A stretch of 64,000 bases of DNA from Haliclystus octoradiatus. Its lineage: Eukaryota; Cnidaria; Staurozoa; Stauromedusae; Haliclystidae. Both the position numbers and the translations under genes were made by a program. The stretch's first letter is position 1. Each line of letters starts with the position of its first letter. Where the stretch lies: assembly GCA_916610825.1 (NCBI GenBank), contig OU744446.1:11342538-11406537 (forward strand), in the 5' to 3' direction. Shown here piece by piece: positions 35,452-48,798 of this stretch. The notes under the pieces are model-generated. The model had not been told where the DNA came from. It searched no databases and was given only the letters and a program-made list of their open reading frames with translations.

Positions 35452-38052
35452 GAATCATTGACCGACCTCAACTGGCCTCCAGCTGAGCACAGACGAAATG
35501 AGTGGAAAGGACACTCAGGAACGGAAATGCTCGATTGGTGGTAATCAAACAGCAACAGTAACGATTATTATTAAACGCACTCTCTTCTCAGCATAGATGA
35601 CCTTGTGGCGCACAAAATGCAAAACTACTTTTTGTGACAGATTGCAACAACAACAGCGTTGTCGTCAAAATGCCGATCCAAGCCGCAAAGTCGCAGGCGA
35701 TAACGGCTTAACGATGAATACCAAATGATCGTCAAAAATTTATATTGACATTGCAAAAGTCAACAATCCTTTGTCCTTTGAATGTCTAATTAGAAGAACA
35801 AGATCTAACTAGTCAACAGCAAATACATTTTGCACTTTGCAAACCGTTAGAGAGACATTTATTGCTACGTTACGATTATCAATGGCGTTTTCGCACGAGT
35901 TCAGGTTCAGACAGCTCGGTTACCTCTTTCCGAATTCGTAACCTTTGTTGCAATCGAATGTTGAAAGAGTGACACCAATTGATGGAGTCAGTCGAGACGC
36001 AATTTGAGAAAGATTATATAAGTCCAGTAGCAATATTTCGAAATTCCAAATACTAATTTTCTTGCCTATAGTGAGATTTCGGTATTTGTTATTTGGCTTG
36101 CATCCAAACCGCGGTCTAGACAAATATTACAGTAAGACCACTTTCCTAGGTAAAACAAATCAACGCTGTATTTAAAAAGAAATAGCGATGAAGTTTGAAA
36201 CTGTAACACCAATTCAAAAATTAATTAACATGTCGTTTCTATGTCTGACTTGAATCACGTGTCATATTTCGCTAACTTTGTACATTTAATCCATACAAAT
36301 GCGTAACGACTATAACTATTAAAAATAAGTGCAATGTGATATTTTGAGTCACATATCCCCGTGAAACGGATAATCTTACATTAATATCGTTAGCAGCTAC
36401 TCCATCTACTCTTATAAAAAAATTAATCAAAGACATACATAATGAAATGCCTTGAATAATTCCAAACCGTCTTGGAATATAAAATTATGTACAATTTAAA
36501 AATAGCATACATATCGATTAGATTTGTCCCGTGTTTTGATTTACGATGTGTTTTTGTTCACTAGTGAAGCAGACGTCATTCTGGTAGTTGTCAATAGCAA
36601 CTAGTAACTTTTATCGAGATGTTTTCTTGTCATCTATATTTGGTATTTAATCCGCGTGGGCTAATTTCGCTCGTTTCAAACTAAATCAACGGAAAGAGAA
36701 ACATTCATTGGAAATAAATTTGGATAACACAGAAAATCATACAACTAGCATTCAAAAATTTTGTCGATTAGACTTTTGATAGCAACACAGATGAAATAAA
36801 TAACATCCACGAGAGACGACTTTTAACTGAAAAATAATTTACTGGGAAAACTTCGGGTAGTATTATAAACATTCACTTAATCAATTTCTGTGTGATATAT
36901 ACTCAAAATAATATCTGTAAATCAGAAAGATAGCCTGATATACTGTAACTGATGTGATACAAGGGCATTCCCAGAACAAAGCGACTACTTTTTAAAACTT
37001 TCTGGCTCTCCGCATTTCAAGTCTCAGATTATACTGATTACAATAGAGGTTTCCCAACTTTCCCATGTAGCAAAAATAATCAGTCCTTCAATTTGTTTGC
37101 CAATCTACATCGAAACATCAATTGTACGGTTTGTACCCATCGTACAATTATATGAATAGCAACAATTAGGCTAACAAAAAAATATTGTAATGACAATATT
37201 TGCTTCCCGCCCTAAAAGGTATTTTCCAGTATTCCCGTTTCTTACGAGCAATGCACTGGCACCTAATGCACAATGAATTAATGCTAAGGAGCATATCTAT
37301 CCTTGACATATAGTTTGATAAACACAATCATGCATAGAACGGCAGTTAGTAAGAACATCAAGTGAACATCGGTCTTGGCTAGATCAGGGGTAACTCAAAG
37401 ACATTTTATCACTCTATAGTTTAGTTTTCTGTTTCCAACCGATTTTCAAAGTTCGTTTTGCATCTAGTCCCTTTGTATATGTGTAAAATGGACAGTAAAT
37501 AGTTATTCAACTTTTAAACTGAATTTGGAAGTAATCGCTTGTGTCTGACTAACATTTGTCGCAATAACTTTTTAATTTTAATTTTATGCATGGTAGATTT
37601 GTCGTAAATGTGCAAAGATGAAAAAATAATTTTGAAAATCGGTGAGTTGTGCCCTTGATCTAGCCACGACCAGGAAAATCCCCAAAATGTGAGAGGATGA
37701 TACTCTGAAAAGAGCCTGGGTCAAATCGATATGCCTCTTCCAGCCTGGGGGACTTCCATACACAATTTATACGGGGACATGCCAATTTTCAAGGGTTATC
37801 TTCAAAGATTTGACTGAAATATCAGGGCATAAATTTCGTAATTTCTAAATTGTCCGTGATTTTGAAATGTTGGGCCTCAAACTCTCTCCTACTGTGATAA
37901 TGTTGATGTCCACCGACACGTGTGTAACTTATACAACCACCGACACGTGTGTAACTTATACAACCACCCCCACAAAAAGCAGAAGTTTCCGGGAGACGCC
38001 TCTCGTATGTGGCAGGGCATTGTTTATTCCCTTTGAGATACAACAGACATAC
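35452..38052. other. EYA-ATRAID spacer
   Basis: 2.6 kb between the element upstream of EYA and the ATRAID 3' end. No coding block, RNA gene or transposon terminus stands out. A 27 bp direct duplication occurs at about 37913-37966. Confidence 0.4.
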
Positions 38053-41000
38053 CTTGGTCTTTGTGCAAGTGCAAGAGCCAAAACAATACCAATTGTCACA
38101 CCACCAATTCCAGCACCCCATTGTATCCATGGAAACGTGCCCTTGAATATAAAAAGAAAGATAGGACAATTAACAGCTATATAAAATATCGAGGTTTAAA
38201 ATTATGATCACTATTATAAAATCTAAAACCTATGGAAAAGGGTGAACTAAAAATGACCTTGAAACATTGACCGAACTGGTTCTCTATAAAGGTAAAATCT
38301 ATATATAGAGGTAACATTCAATGAGGTGTAAAAATTTGATTAACTGTGTTAAGCATTAAATAGTAACAATAAATTACCTTGCACCAAATAACAAATATAA
38401 TTATGTACTATTACATGAAAATAAACAAAATGTTGCATTGTATTGGTTAAATAAAATATAAATAATAATACGAAAACATCAAATGAAACAAACCTTTCTC
38501 ATGCATTTGTAACCATGGTAATCAGCATCACATAAGCACTGATGAAGACCTACAGACAAAAATAGAATTATCATCATCAAATGTTGTTTGCCAAGACTTG
38601 AAGAGAATAAACGTTTTAGGATGAGAATACTTGAGAAGATTTGCAAGCTTATACCTGGTCCAAATGGCGAGCAGTGTGAATTCTCTGGGCATGCAACTAT
38701 ATAAATTAAAAATAGCAAACAAATACATTAAAAGATGGTTTTTGTATAAATTGCCGTTGATGAGGATTGTAGCCTCATTTTTTTTGTTGGGAAGTCAAAC
38801 AGGGAGACATGGATGATGGAATGACACGTTTTAGCATCAATGATAAATGGGAAACTAATTTTGAATTTGGTTGAGTTGAGATTCTTTCATTTATGTGTTC
38901 TATATTTGTCTTTTTTACTTTGTGGAGATAAATATCCATTACACATGACAGCTGCGTCAAAAATTAAAGATCTTTATTAATGTTAAAATTCCTTGTTGTT
39001 GGCTCCATTTTGATCAAATAAATTTTCTAAATCAGAGCAACCGGGAGAGCAACAGCTGTAGTATTTGATACTGAGATACTGAAAATTCATTTGTCAGTTA
39101 TATACTGAAATTCTGGAGAAATAGGTATGGCCCATGTTACGCCTCCCCCAGTGTCTCACATTTCCCCACTCAAATGGTTGGTCTTATGCGCTAAATATTT
39201 GAAAACTTGCAATATTTACATAATTAATATTTGTACCCTTTTGAAATGAACATTTTGGCTATTCAATAACATAAGATTTGTTATATCTGTGTAACTACAA
39301 TATGCGCAATATCCCCTACCATCTAATGTGTTGCAGTCGTTTAATTCTGTGTCACATTCTAAAACTTTCTCTGCTTCATTGTGAATTGCTTTTTTCCATG
39401 ATGATGGCCCACCAGGGCACACAAGGGATGACGGAATAATCCTGAACAAAACAATATTAAATATTTTTAGTCTGATTAATTCTTATAATAGAAACCACTC
39501 GGGTACGCTCGGGCGAGTCTAAACAGTCAAAAAATATTCAACATTAACAACTTTTCCTCATTCAGGGGACTCAAAGTTGTAGTAATTAACATAGTATCGC
39601 CTTTCCAAAAGCGCCTGGCCACCCTAGCTTCTATTTCTAGAGGAGTCAATGACTCTTTTCTCTAATAACTGTGAATGCTCTTTATTGATTCAGGTGCCAC
39701 ACTAAAGATCAATTTCAACAGATTAAATGGAGGATAATTCTCGATTACAAAATGCAGCGATAAGCTGCAACTACTGGCAATGCAATTCCCGCTGGACCAT
39801 TCTATCTGCCATCAGAAGATGGTACTCATTTGATGGTTTAGATAAATTCAAGGCTAAGTTGCTATTCAGGGGATTCGAACTACACCTTCTCCAGATGGAT
39901 TTCCAAGTTTCTAAATGAATTACAAAAGTTTTCAAATGCATTTCCAAATTTCCAAATGGATTTCAACAGTTTCCAAACGAAGTTCAAAAGTTTCCAAATG
40001 GACTTCAAACGTCAAAATACAGAACAACGGGTCAATATTGAAATTGAGCAATTCGATTGATGGAACAGCAGTCAATTCTACAGCTGTATTGACGTGTTTT
40101 CTATTTTGGAAAAAGAAGCAACAGATAACTTAGTTCTGTATTTAAATGATTTAATTTCATGTTATACTGTATAGGTTGCAAATTGACCCAGCAATCATTG
40201 ACTAAAACAGCTGCTGATCTCAGCATCGATTAATATTGACCTCTACCAGAGTCCGACAAATGTTTTACCTTCCGCAAACTAAAACTTTTTAGATAAACCT
40301 TTGAGTAATTTTACTGACATAAAAACGTAAAATCGAAATTTTATTTTTCATATTTTTCTAATAATTTTAGCTCTATATCCAGCATTTTGCCTTTTACTTC
40401 TGAATTTTGCTACCCTTCCGCAAACAAGGTTTCCAAGTTTCCAGACTTTGTCGGACCCTGACCTCTACAGACCTCACCATCATAAGCCGATTTTAACCTT
40501 GCATTCAACCAATAACTGTTAAATATTATACTCTTTACACTACTTACATGTATTTAAGTTTTGATATTCCCATGAAATCATCTGAAGAAATATTTGCCAG
40601 TGGATTATCATTTAAAGCACTAATAACAAAAAAAATGCGATAAGCTAATGCATATAATAAGACAGTAGTCTGATGTGTGGAATGCTGATCGTGTTTCTAC
40701 ATTCATAATGCGGTAAACAGGATATTAAGCTTTTGATTGGTGGTTATATCCATTTTCTACATGGGGAAAGCTGATATCCATCACTGATATAAAAAAAACA
40801 GCTATATGAAAAATTTTGCCAAAAATTTGAATGGGAAGTTTGGCTGGGTATTAGATAATTAGCTTGGCAAATTGTAAAATACGATAAAATGAAATGTGAT
40901 GGCTTGAACAAGTGAAAATAGAAATGAAAGTAGAAAGTATATACGGTTTGAAGATGACAAACACTGATAACATAAAAATCATTATGTAAAAGATTTTTAA

Positions 41001-44000
41001 TTTTGTAAAATTCCAACTTTATTGTTTATTGAAGTTAACTCACTTTGTTCTCTCCTTTTTTTTTAACAGAACTAAATTTGCAACTGGTATTAATTAGTGC
41101 TTGTTTGCTTTCTTTTCTGAATGATTCTTCAAGGATTATTAAAACGTGTAGGCTACAGTTTCATAATTTCCAATATCTTGCATGCTTTTGAGGGTTCATG
41201 AACGTAAAATTGCGTAAAATGTTCATGAACTGTTCATGAACTGATTCATAAACTGTTCTGTTGTGAACTTTTCATGAAGTTTTCATGCAGGAGTTTATTC
41301 AGGGAAGAATAGGGTTTGTGTAGATGTGGGACAGTTAATCAGTTAATCGGTTAACTGTTTGCTAGGGCAACTACCGGTTAATATTAATGGAAAACAATTG
41401 TCTGTGATTGTCCATGACAACAGATCGTCTAAGAATAAAAATTGCAAGACAAGACTTAACATTATTTTTAAAGAAATGCAATGTAGTTATTACTATCTAG
41501 TAGAAACTTTTTGTACCAGTTAGTTATCTTTATAAGTTTATTTGAAATTTGGACATTTGAAAGAAAAACATCTGCACATAGCAATGCCATGTTTTGAAAG
41601 ATAGTTTGCAAACCGAACTATTTTTGGCAAATTTCTATAGTTTCATCCTTATGCACCTCTTATTTGATTTCATTAATAAACTTTATGAATTGTTTACACA
41701 TTAAGAATACTTTTAAAGTTACAAATTGGGCTTGGCGGAATTCTAGGCTACTATTCATTGTGTCTGCAACCGCCGTCGTAATTGACAGAGATGTTGTTCA
41801 ATACCTCAAAAGCCTTACTAGTTGTATGATTTATTAATAAAGTACTTCATGAATCCAATGTTTCCTTTTTAGTTCTTGTTATTCAATTATACATTTGTGC
41901 GACTTTCAAAGTACTTGTCAATCACAACAAGACAGCAACTGCCAATTTCAGCTAAGCCAGAGCTTCTTCACTTCATACGGCGAGACGCTCAGAAACGTAA
42001 GCGGAGTTCGTAATCAAATAGGTGAAAAATGATGACTTATTTCCTAAAAAAGAACGCAGCACGGAGCATGCATGCTCGCAAGTTCTAGACACTGACACAA
42101 AGGACCAAAACAGAGGCTTGAAAACCGCAAAATTCCAAGCCACGTTTTTGAACAATTTTTGTTTGTAATTGAAAAAGATTTTTCTTGGATAAAAGAATTA
42201 CTTATGACTATTGACTTCTAATCCCAAGTTGCATCATTCATGAGTTAAAACATCCTTTCTTAATTGTACTTGAAGGTAAATAGTATTGATTTTTCTAATT
42301 TTTATATTTCTTTGTCTCTCAGAGTCATTTTAAATTATTCATAAATGTTTTAAAATAATTGTGATCCTATGACTAAATCTTGCTTCGCTGGCTGGAAAAT
42401 CCTATTTCAACTATCTTTCAATGACTTTCTATTTTGTAGAGTTTAGATGGCAAAAGAGTTAACAGGAAGATAGGAATCATCAAATAATTTTTTAAATGTC
42501 AATAAAAAGAGCGCTAAAGTCAGTCCTTTGCGTCAGCCATCTTTATTCCCCTTGTTGCATAATATCGTCAGCAGTCTATGTAAGTCTATGACCCATTCTA
42601 ACAAAAATTCTGGTATTTCCATGTCCATCCCTGTATGGCCTACAAGATAGGCTACAGTTGCAACTTTCAATAATGACAGACTTACACAAATTGCAGATTG
42701 ACGAATCCATCCATCATTTTTGACAAAATCTTTAAACTGCAATTACTAAGATCAATCCTGTAAGAAGGAAGAACAAAACAAGGCACACTTAACAAACAGA
42801 TAGATAACTTTGAGGCTAGAAAGTAAGTGTATAAGGACTCTTGTGTTTTCTGTATTTGAGACGTGTATGTTTCTGCATCATTCACATTCTCACAACTATT
42901 GTAGGCCTATTGTAGCCGACATTGTTTTTTTAATAAATCATAATAATGGAAAAGCTAAACCAGTTACAAGAGACAAAATATTCAAACTAATAGCCCACAG
43001 ATTACGTAAAGAAGGATTATTTAGAGTTAGGCCTAATATTGATAGGCTATGTTGAGAAGATAAATTGTTTATGTGACATAATATTGTATATCCTTCCTGT
43101 CAATAAGCTCCCTTATAGTTTTTTCTGCGGTATTGTCTGTCTTATAATTCCAAAGGGAAAACCGGGGAATGAAATCTGCCCGAATGTGTTCAAGTAAAAT
43201 GATGTTGTTCATCACGCTGGAGAATAGTAAATTTGAAACAAATTTTGAATTACCGAAAACATGTTGGCAGATTCCCCGTAATTTTTGTCATGGCTTGAAT
43301 TCAAGTGTTTGTCGACGGGTGGCACATCATGATTCAGTAACCCTTCCGTCTTGACAATGTGTTGTAGGCCTATATCATTTTCAGTGTGATTTGTGTAATG
43401 CGAATTATGTCAATTTTACATGCCGACGACAACACCTGAAAACTCATAACAAAAATTACAGGGAATCTGCCCGCATGTTTTCTGTTGTTCAAAAATGTTA
43501 TTCAAAATTTGACTGTCTGGTGCACAAAATGTTGGCAATTAGGACTCTTATGAGCTAAAATCGACTCATTGACATTCACAGCGATTTCAATTAAGTTGCA
43601 AATTTTACATATATCCATCTTGTAATTTCATAAAATACTTTTTTAACCTGAATATGACAATGGCAGCGTCGAAACATTGGAATGAATTTAATTGTGATTT
43701 CTTGTAGCTATCTAATCTTTCATACTAACATATTTAGACTTGATCGCTAAAATAGACTTAACCACATAAGAACTCAAGATTCAAGAAGAGTGCATAGACC
43801 CATAGTGGAATCGATGTATGTTACGCGGGATATATACAGCGTCCGGCGTAGAACTGGGTTGATTTAACGCCAATTTGATTTCTTTGGCGTGGAAATTTGA
43901 TAATTTTCTATAGTTTTCAACTAAATTTGGGCTTTTTGGCGTATTCTTCAATGCTGACTTGGCGTGGCGTAATTTTGGCATAAATATCCGGCGTTCCAAA

Positions 44001-44513
44001 TTTAAAGATTCCACTATATGGGCATACGCCTACACATTTGGTTTCCAGACCTGCATCTCTCTGCGTTATGATCAGTTGATGGTTCAATGCTTCATGATAT
44101 CTAAGGTATCCTATCTTAACTAATACTTTAATCTAATCAGCCTCTGTGGCTGCAGACTTGAAAAACTCAGCCGACCTCGAAAGACAACAGCTTTGAAATG
44201 ACAAAGACAACAGCTTAGGCTACAGCTATCAACTAGGCTATCATCCATCGAAATGCTCGGAATATTAAAAACCTTACCCAAGAATATCGTCATCAGTAGA
44301 TTGACAGCATCTTCTACCAATCAACTTTCCTTTTCCAGCTTCGCAGAAGGTATGAAGCAAATTATTGCTGTATGAAGATGGCTCTGTTTCTTCACAAGTG
44401 CTGCAAATTTGTGGAACGATGACATTGACATTGATAACGTCTTGGTTGGCAGAATAACCATTCAATATAGCGATGAAATATACGGCATAAATTAAAAACA
44501 TGTTATAGTACAT
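38053..44513 (-). CDS. ATRAID: ATRAID-like (all-trans retinoic acid-induced differentiation factor), 7 exons
   Basis: Small type I membrane glycoprotein with a short leucine-rich region and one EGF-like repeat; the human protein works with SLC37A3 at the lysosome. Exons on minus: 44278-44513, 42686-42757, 40548-40619, 39320-39441, 38655-38696, 38494-38549, 38053-38141. Phases agree. Seen: signal peptide (MYYNMFLIYAVYFIAILNGY), CSTC...FC...RCC, GIDLSNCSL, LNDNPL, LVCPGG-SW, CPENSHCSPFGPG, LHQCLCDADYHGYKC, then a helix GAGIGGVTIGIVLALALA and a basic stop-transfer. Total about 229 residues, as in human ATRAID. If the donor at 38053 is not used, reading continues ~30 codons to a stop near 37965; a last tiny exon could instead lie below. 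Confidence 0.9.
39598..39725. repeat. Dispersed ~120 bp repeat, another copy
   Basis: CTATTTCTAGAGGAGTCAATG, GTGCCACACTAAAGATCAAT and TTTCAACAG correspond to 16759-16870 and 18541-18690. In ATRAID intron 3. Confidence 0.45.
39890..40010. repeat. Degenerate ~20 bp tandem repeat
   Basis: Six or so loose copies of a unit near AGTTTCCAAATGGATTTCAA. In ATRAID intron 3. Confidence 0.55.
40247..40460. mobile_element. hAT-like miniature element, intact reference copy
   Basis: 214 bp with termini CAGAGTCCGACAAATG and CTTTGTCGGACCCTG and an exact 8 bp target duplication ACCTCTAC on both sides (40239-40246, 40461-40468). It matches, in reverse orientation, the two halves at 6817-6985 and 10705-10732. 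No transposase. In ATRAID intron 3. Confidence 0.88.
41190..41310. repeat. TTCATGAAC-rich foldback repeat
   Basis: Five TTCATGAA words within 100 bp, including GTTCATGAACTGTTCATGAA. Same family as 4618-4785. In an ATRAID intron. Confidence 0.5.
43799..44022. mobile_element. Small inverted-repeat element
   Basis: CCCATAGTGGAATC at the left edge is inverted at the right (GATTCCACTATATGGG). The interior repeats GGCGT words. Flanks GCATA are similar but not exact. A 77-codon minus frame over it has no family features. In ATRAID intron 1. Confidence 0.5.
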
Positions 44514-46255
44514 TTTAAAATAGTATAATGACCAGTATATGTATGTTATGTAGGAAGAATAAAACGCATTTGGATTTGGAATATATATTTATGAAAATGT
44601 TCTTGAATGAGATGAGCTGCCATATTCATTGCCATGTGACCGGACGAGGCTACAATCTGTGACGTCACATCAAAGATAAAAATAAAAAGAAGAGTGCACT
44701 GGCATTTTTAGATCATGCACTGGCACTAGATCCTTGGAGATAGATAGATAAATAGATAGATGGGTAGAGATAGTGTAAAGATGTTATTTGTTTAGTAGTT
44801 GTTACTTAAAATTCTCGATGTCTGATTTGGTCTGAAGCCAAGCATAATGTTATAAATGTTTAAGATTTTGAGATTGAAAGATTTACAGAACATCGTATTG
44901 ATTTATTTTTGCATTTATGTGATAAATTATCTTGGAGAATTTTACTACATCAAGGATTGTGTCATGGGATGAAATGAGAACAAATCTTTGAATTACGAAT
45001 TCAAAATGTGACCAATTCTGCTCCAGAGGTTATTGACTAACATTTCGCATCTTGGTACAAAGTTAACTTGACTCTTAAGAAGGATTCTAGTTTGTTCTTG
45101 TTGCTCCAGCACTACAATAAATATAAATAATATATACAGTACCCTGACACTTTTGATTAAATCTTCACGATATAAACCAGCGTGTAACCTTGTACTCAAT
45201 TACAGTATAATAAATTCAATCGATGCTGCTGAATTTGAAATTATAATCTCTCTCAGAATTTCTTACCTCCCTGGAAAGTTTTGATTCACAATAAAACGAT
45301 CAAATTCATTAACCGACTGGAAATAGTCCGATGCCTTAATTCCAAGAGTAGGGAAATCTATAATTAAACAGAATCCGATCGATAAATTAATAAACCTTAT
45401 ACTAATAGTGTTGATAATGCTGATTGACTGTGATTCCTCCCCGGATTCCTCAAAAACTTCTTGTGTTGCTATATAGATCGTTACCTATAGAACAATCGGA
45501 TAGCGAGACAGAAAGAGAGCTTCGAATTTCTCATTGCACATAATCAAGAGTACAATTAGAGCTGCGTTAATTAATTGAGCTCAAAGGTCTTCTGATATTG
45601 CTCATTTGGTCCTTATCTGATACAAATGAATTCGAAGATGTGTGAGATCAGCCTTCAAATTAATCTTTCTCCAGACCTCTCATAAGGTCACCTGTTACGA
45701 TCAACCAGAATTTCCCCTTTAGTTTGACCTTGATTTTCTGCATGTAATTGATAAATGTAAACACCAACCTCTAGCGGAACGATTCTTTATTGCATGTTAA
45801 TGGGAAAGATGAGGATCTGAAGGACAAAACATTAAAGCAAATAAAATAATAAAGATGTGAGTAATTTTGCACTTCATTTTATTGTTCTATGTTTATGGAT
45901 TTGATCTATATATTATATATGTTATGCATTCTTCATCAATTATGAGAATTATTCAACTACAAGGATGAAACCAATCAACTTGAATTTAATAATAAAAATT
46001 ATGAAGATTAAATAAGAATATGCAATACGTTTTGATCTAAATTTATCTTCAATGTTCACATGAAATTATTTCTGTTTCTGGAAATACTGATTGTCACGTA
46101 TTGAATTTTTCAGGCTGTGTATGAGTGTGCATTCTCTTCAGCTCTATTGTTCATAACCAGTAATTCAGGCAGATATTGAGACTTCATGGATAGTCATATA
46201 AGGGCTATAATACAGCTAAATTATAATTTTATCTTGATCTTTGTTTCTTCTTCAG
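44514..46255. promoter_or_regulatory. Divergent intergenic region between ATRAID and aminopeptidase
   Basis: 1.7 kb between oppositely transcribed genes, with a GATA microsatellite at 44736-44765. The right boundary looks like a splice acceptor (TTTGTTTCTTCTTCAG, to 46255), so the aminopeptidase probably has an upstream 5' UTR exon in this interval. Not located. Confidence 0.4.
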
Positions 46256-46285
46256 AATCCATTTCTGTATCATTATACAGCAATT

Positions 46286-48798
46286 ATGATGGCAACTAAT
46301 CAGTCCCCACGGCAGAACGAAGACCGTCGCCGATCAACACGATCTCAAACATTACGCTTAGCCGCCAGTTTATCAATTGTATTTGTTTCTATAGCAGCAT
46401 TTCTTACAGCTTATTTAGTTATCGTACAGCCATCATACGCACCTGTAATCAATGTAATGTCTAGATCACTAAAAAATCTATTCAGAAAACAAACCTTGGA
46501 GATGATCAATCCCGTAATAGTTGTAAATATCTCCACAGAATTTCCAATAAAAGAAGGTCGATTACCGGACTTTCTACAACCTTCTGATTATCATATCAAA
46601 TTAGATATTGATTTGACTAAAGATACATACAAAGGTTTAGTATCAATCAATTTGGAATGTCTATCGCCAACAAATTCCATCGTGTATCATGGTGTTGATT
46701 TAATATTCAAACAACTAAACGTCAAACGCATCAACAAGAAAGCAGAAGAGATTAAGATTAGACGTACGCTCTACCATCCTGAAACTGAGATTTATTACAC
46801 AGAATTAGTTGATGAATTACAGCAAGGAGATAAGATTGAGTTAACTATTGATTATAAGGCACCATTCTCAAAACAGTTAGCTGGATTGTACAAAAGCCAT
46901 TACAAAGGAGAAGACGGCAAAAAGAGGTAAAAATTTTAGAGGGATTATTTTCAAACTATAATATACACCCCGTGAAGAAATAGATAGATAGATATTTATT
47001 TCAATTATTTGATACATGTACATAAATTCAACTGTTAGTTAAGTGTTTATCTGCCTTTGGCATACATAACATGCAGTCTTTTATAGTACAGGATGTGGTA
47101 TACTGATCTTGTAGAGTATTTTGTACTACACACCTTTTAAATGATGGAGTAAGATAGAAACCTCCTGCAATCCCACGAAAGACAGCCTTTCAGATAGACA
47201 TTTTAAAATGTTTAGAGATTAGTAATACATTCCGACAACGAGGCTGCGTAAAGCGCATATAGAGCACGGGACGTTATCATATACCGTAGATCATTGGGTG
47301 CGGCACTCCAGGAACTTGTGAGTGTCCAAGTGTATCATACTGGGCAAATCAAATCTGACAGGATAATACAAAGAAGTGCTTATCAAGGCTCAATTACTGT
47401 GCAGTGAGGGATACGGGGAATGAAAAGTATACATCTCCCGATAAGATAAGAGAAACACAAATTGAAAAGTAATAGTAGAGGCTCAGACATGGAATTTTTA
47501 ATTAGATATCTATGTTAGAGTAGACTCTCCAGTAATACTGCCTGAATATATTTGATACAGAATCCGATGGCAATATATGCTGATAGAAAACAAACACTGG
47601 ATGAAACTCATAATTACAAGCTCATTTTTTATCATTACACACATTAGCCAGATTAAAACTAATATTTTAACTTATTTAGATGCATCTTAATCTGATTTAT
47701 CTATTTTAGCATATTTATTACATTATTAGGCTAGTTGCAACAAGCCACATGGAACCAACCGATGCACGCAGAGCATTTCCATGCCTCGATGAACCAGAAT
47801 TTAAATCTCGTTTCCACATCACCATCAATCATGATAAATCATATACAGCATTATCAAACATGCCAAGGAAAGACGAGAGAAGAAATGGCAATCAAATTGA
47901 AGATAGGTTTTTACCAACAGAACCAATGAGTACGTATTTAGTAGCATTTGCTGTGACGGATTTTGTGTTCAAAGAAGCAAAGACTAGTTCTGGAAAACCG
48001 GTAAGACGCTTTACTACACTAATTCAATGCCAATGATTCATAGTGCATGGTCTTGATCCAGATCGAAGCCTTTGTCTCCCCCATTCGATGGATGCATAAA
48101 GAGTGTCCAACGGACCGTCTATAAGCAATATTAAGAGCCAGCCGTTCTCAAACCGTTCAGAATATATAGAAATGAATGTCTTTAGTGTCTAAATTATTTT
48201 AAGTCACTCATTCCTGTATCTATAATAGGTCCGTTGCTATGCACCTCCACATGACTCCGAACGGATTCAATATGCTGCTGATGCGGGGGCAAAAATTATT
48301 TCATTTTATGAAACATTCTTTGGAGTACCGTATCCACTACCAAAACTAGGTAAGCCAAATATTAGTTTATCTATATGAGTGTTTAGTGCTACATAACATA
48401 CCACTGTCTAGTATGCAGTATCTCTAATCATTAGATTTACTTGCCGTACCTGATTTTCTTGCTGGTGCAATGGAAGACTGGGGATTAATTTCATTCCGTA
48501 ATGCATACCTAATTTATGACAAAGAACGTGTCCCACTTGAGGCGAAGAAGCAGATCACCATGGTGATAGCACATGAATTGGCACATCAGGTTAGTAAACC
48601 AATCAGATACAATCAATTAAGAACACAACAGTAGAATATTGTAACCGAATATTAAATAGAACTGTTCCGTCGTTATTGTTGCAGTGGTTCGGAAATCTTG
48701 TTACAATGAAATGGTGGAATGATATTTGGTTGAATGAAGGATTTGCAAATTTTGTAGAAATGCTTGGAACAAACAAAATTGATGATACATTCTGTGCG
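46286..48798 (+). CDS. Type II membrane M1 zinc aminopeptidase, N-terminal half (5 exons)
   Basis: Gluzincin aminopeptidase of the APN/APA/ERAP group, trimming N-terminal residues at a membrane surface. Exons: 46286-46926 (ATG ATG start after an acceptor at 46255), 47730-48000, 48229-48349, 48435-48589, 48685-48798; phases agree. Seen: basic cytosolic tail, one signal-anchor helix ([20 protein letters not shown]), [18 protein letters not shown], the exon-2 block [24 protein letters not shown] (the family consensus is GAMEN), and [13 protein letters not shown]...LNEGFA with both zinc His, the catalytic Glu and the third zinc ligand. The remaining catalytic and C-terminal exons are not found up to 64000. 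They could lie beyond a retroelement and satellite array, or the gene could be broken. Confidence 0.88.

Noticed and set aside
37867..38184. 105-residue plus-strand frame
   Set aside because: Antisense to the ATRAID membrane exon, with an internal 27 bp duplication that gives the repeated peptide.
42810..43055. 81-residue plus-strand frame in an ATRAID intron
   Set aside because: It looks protein-like at the end (basic, LIAHRLRKEGLFRV) but has no partner exons and no family match that I can name.
46241..46285. Extended N-terminus of the aminopeptidase from 46241
   Set aside because: The first codon is TTG and the stretch contains a typical polypyrimidine-AG acceptor ending at 46255. The ATG ATG at 46286 is the better start.
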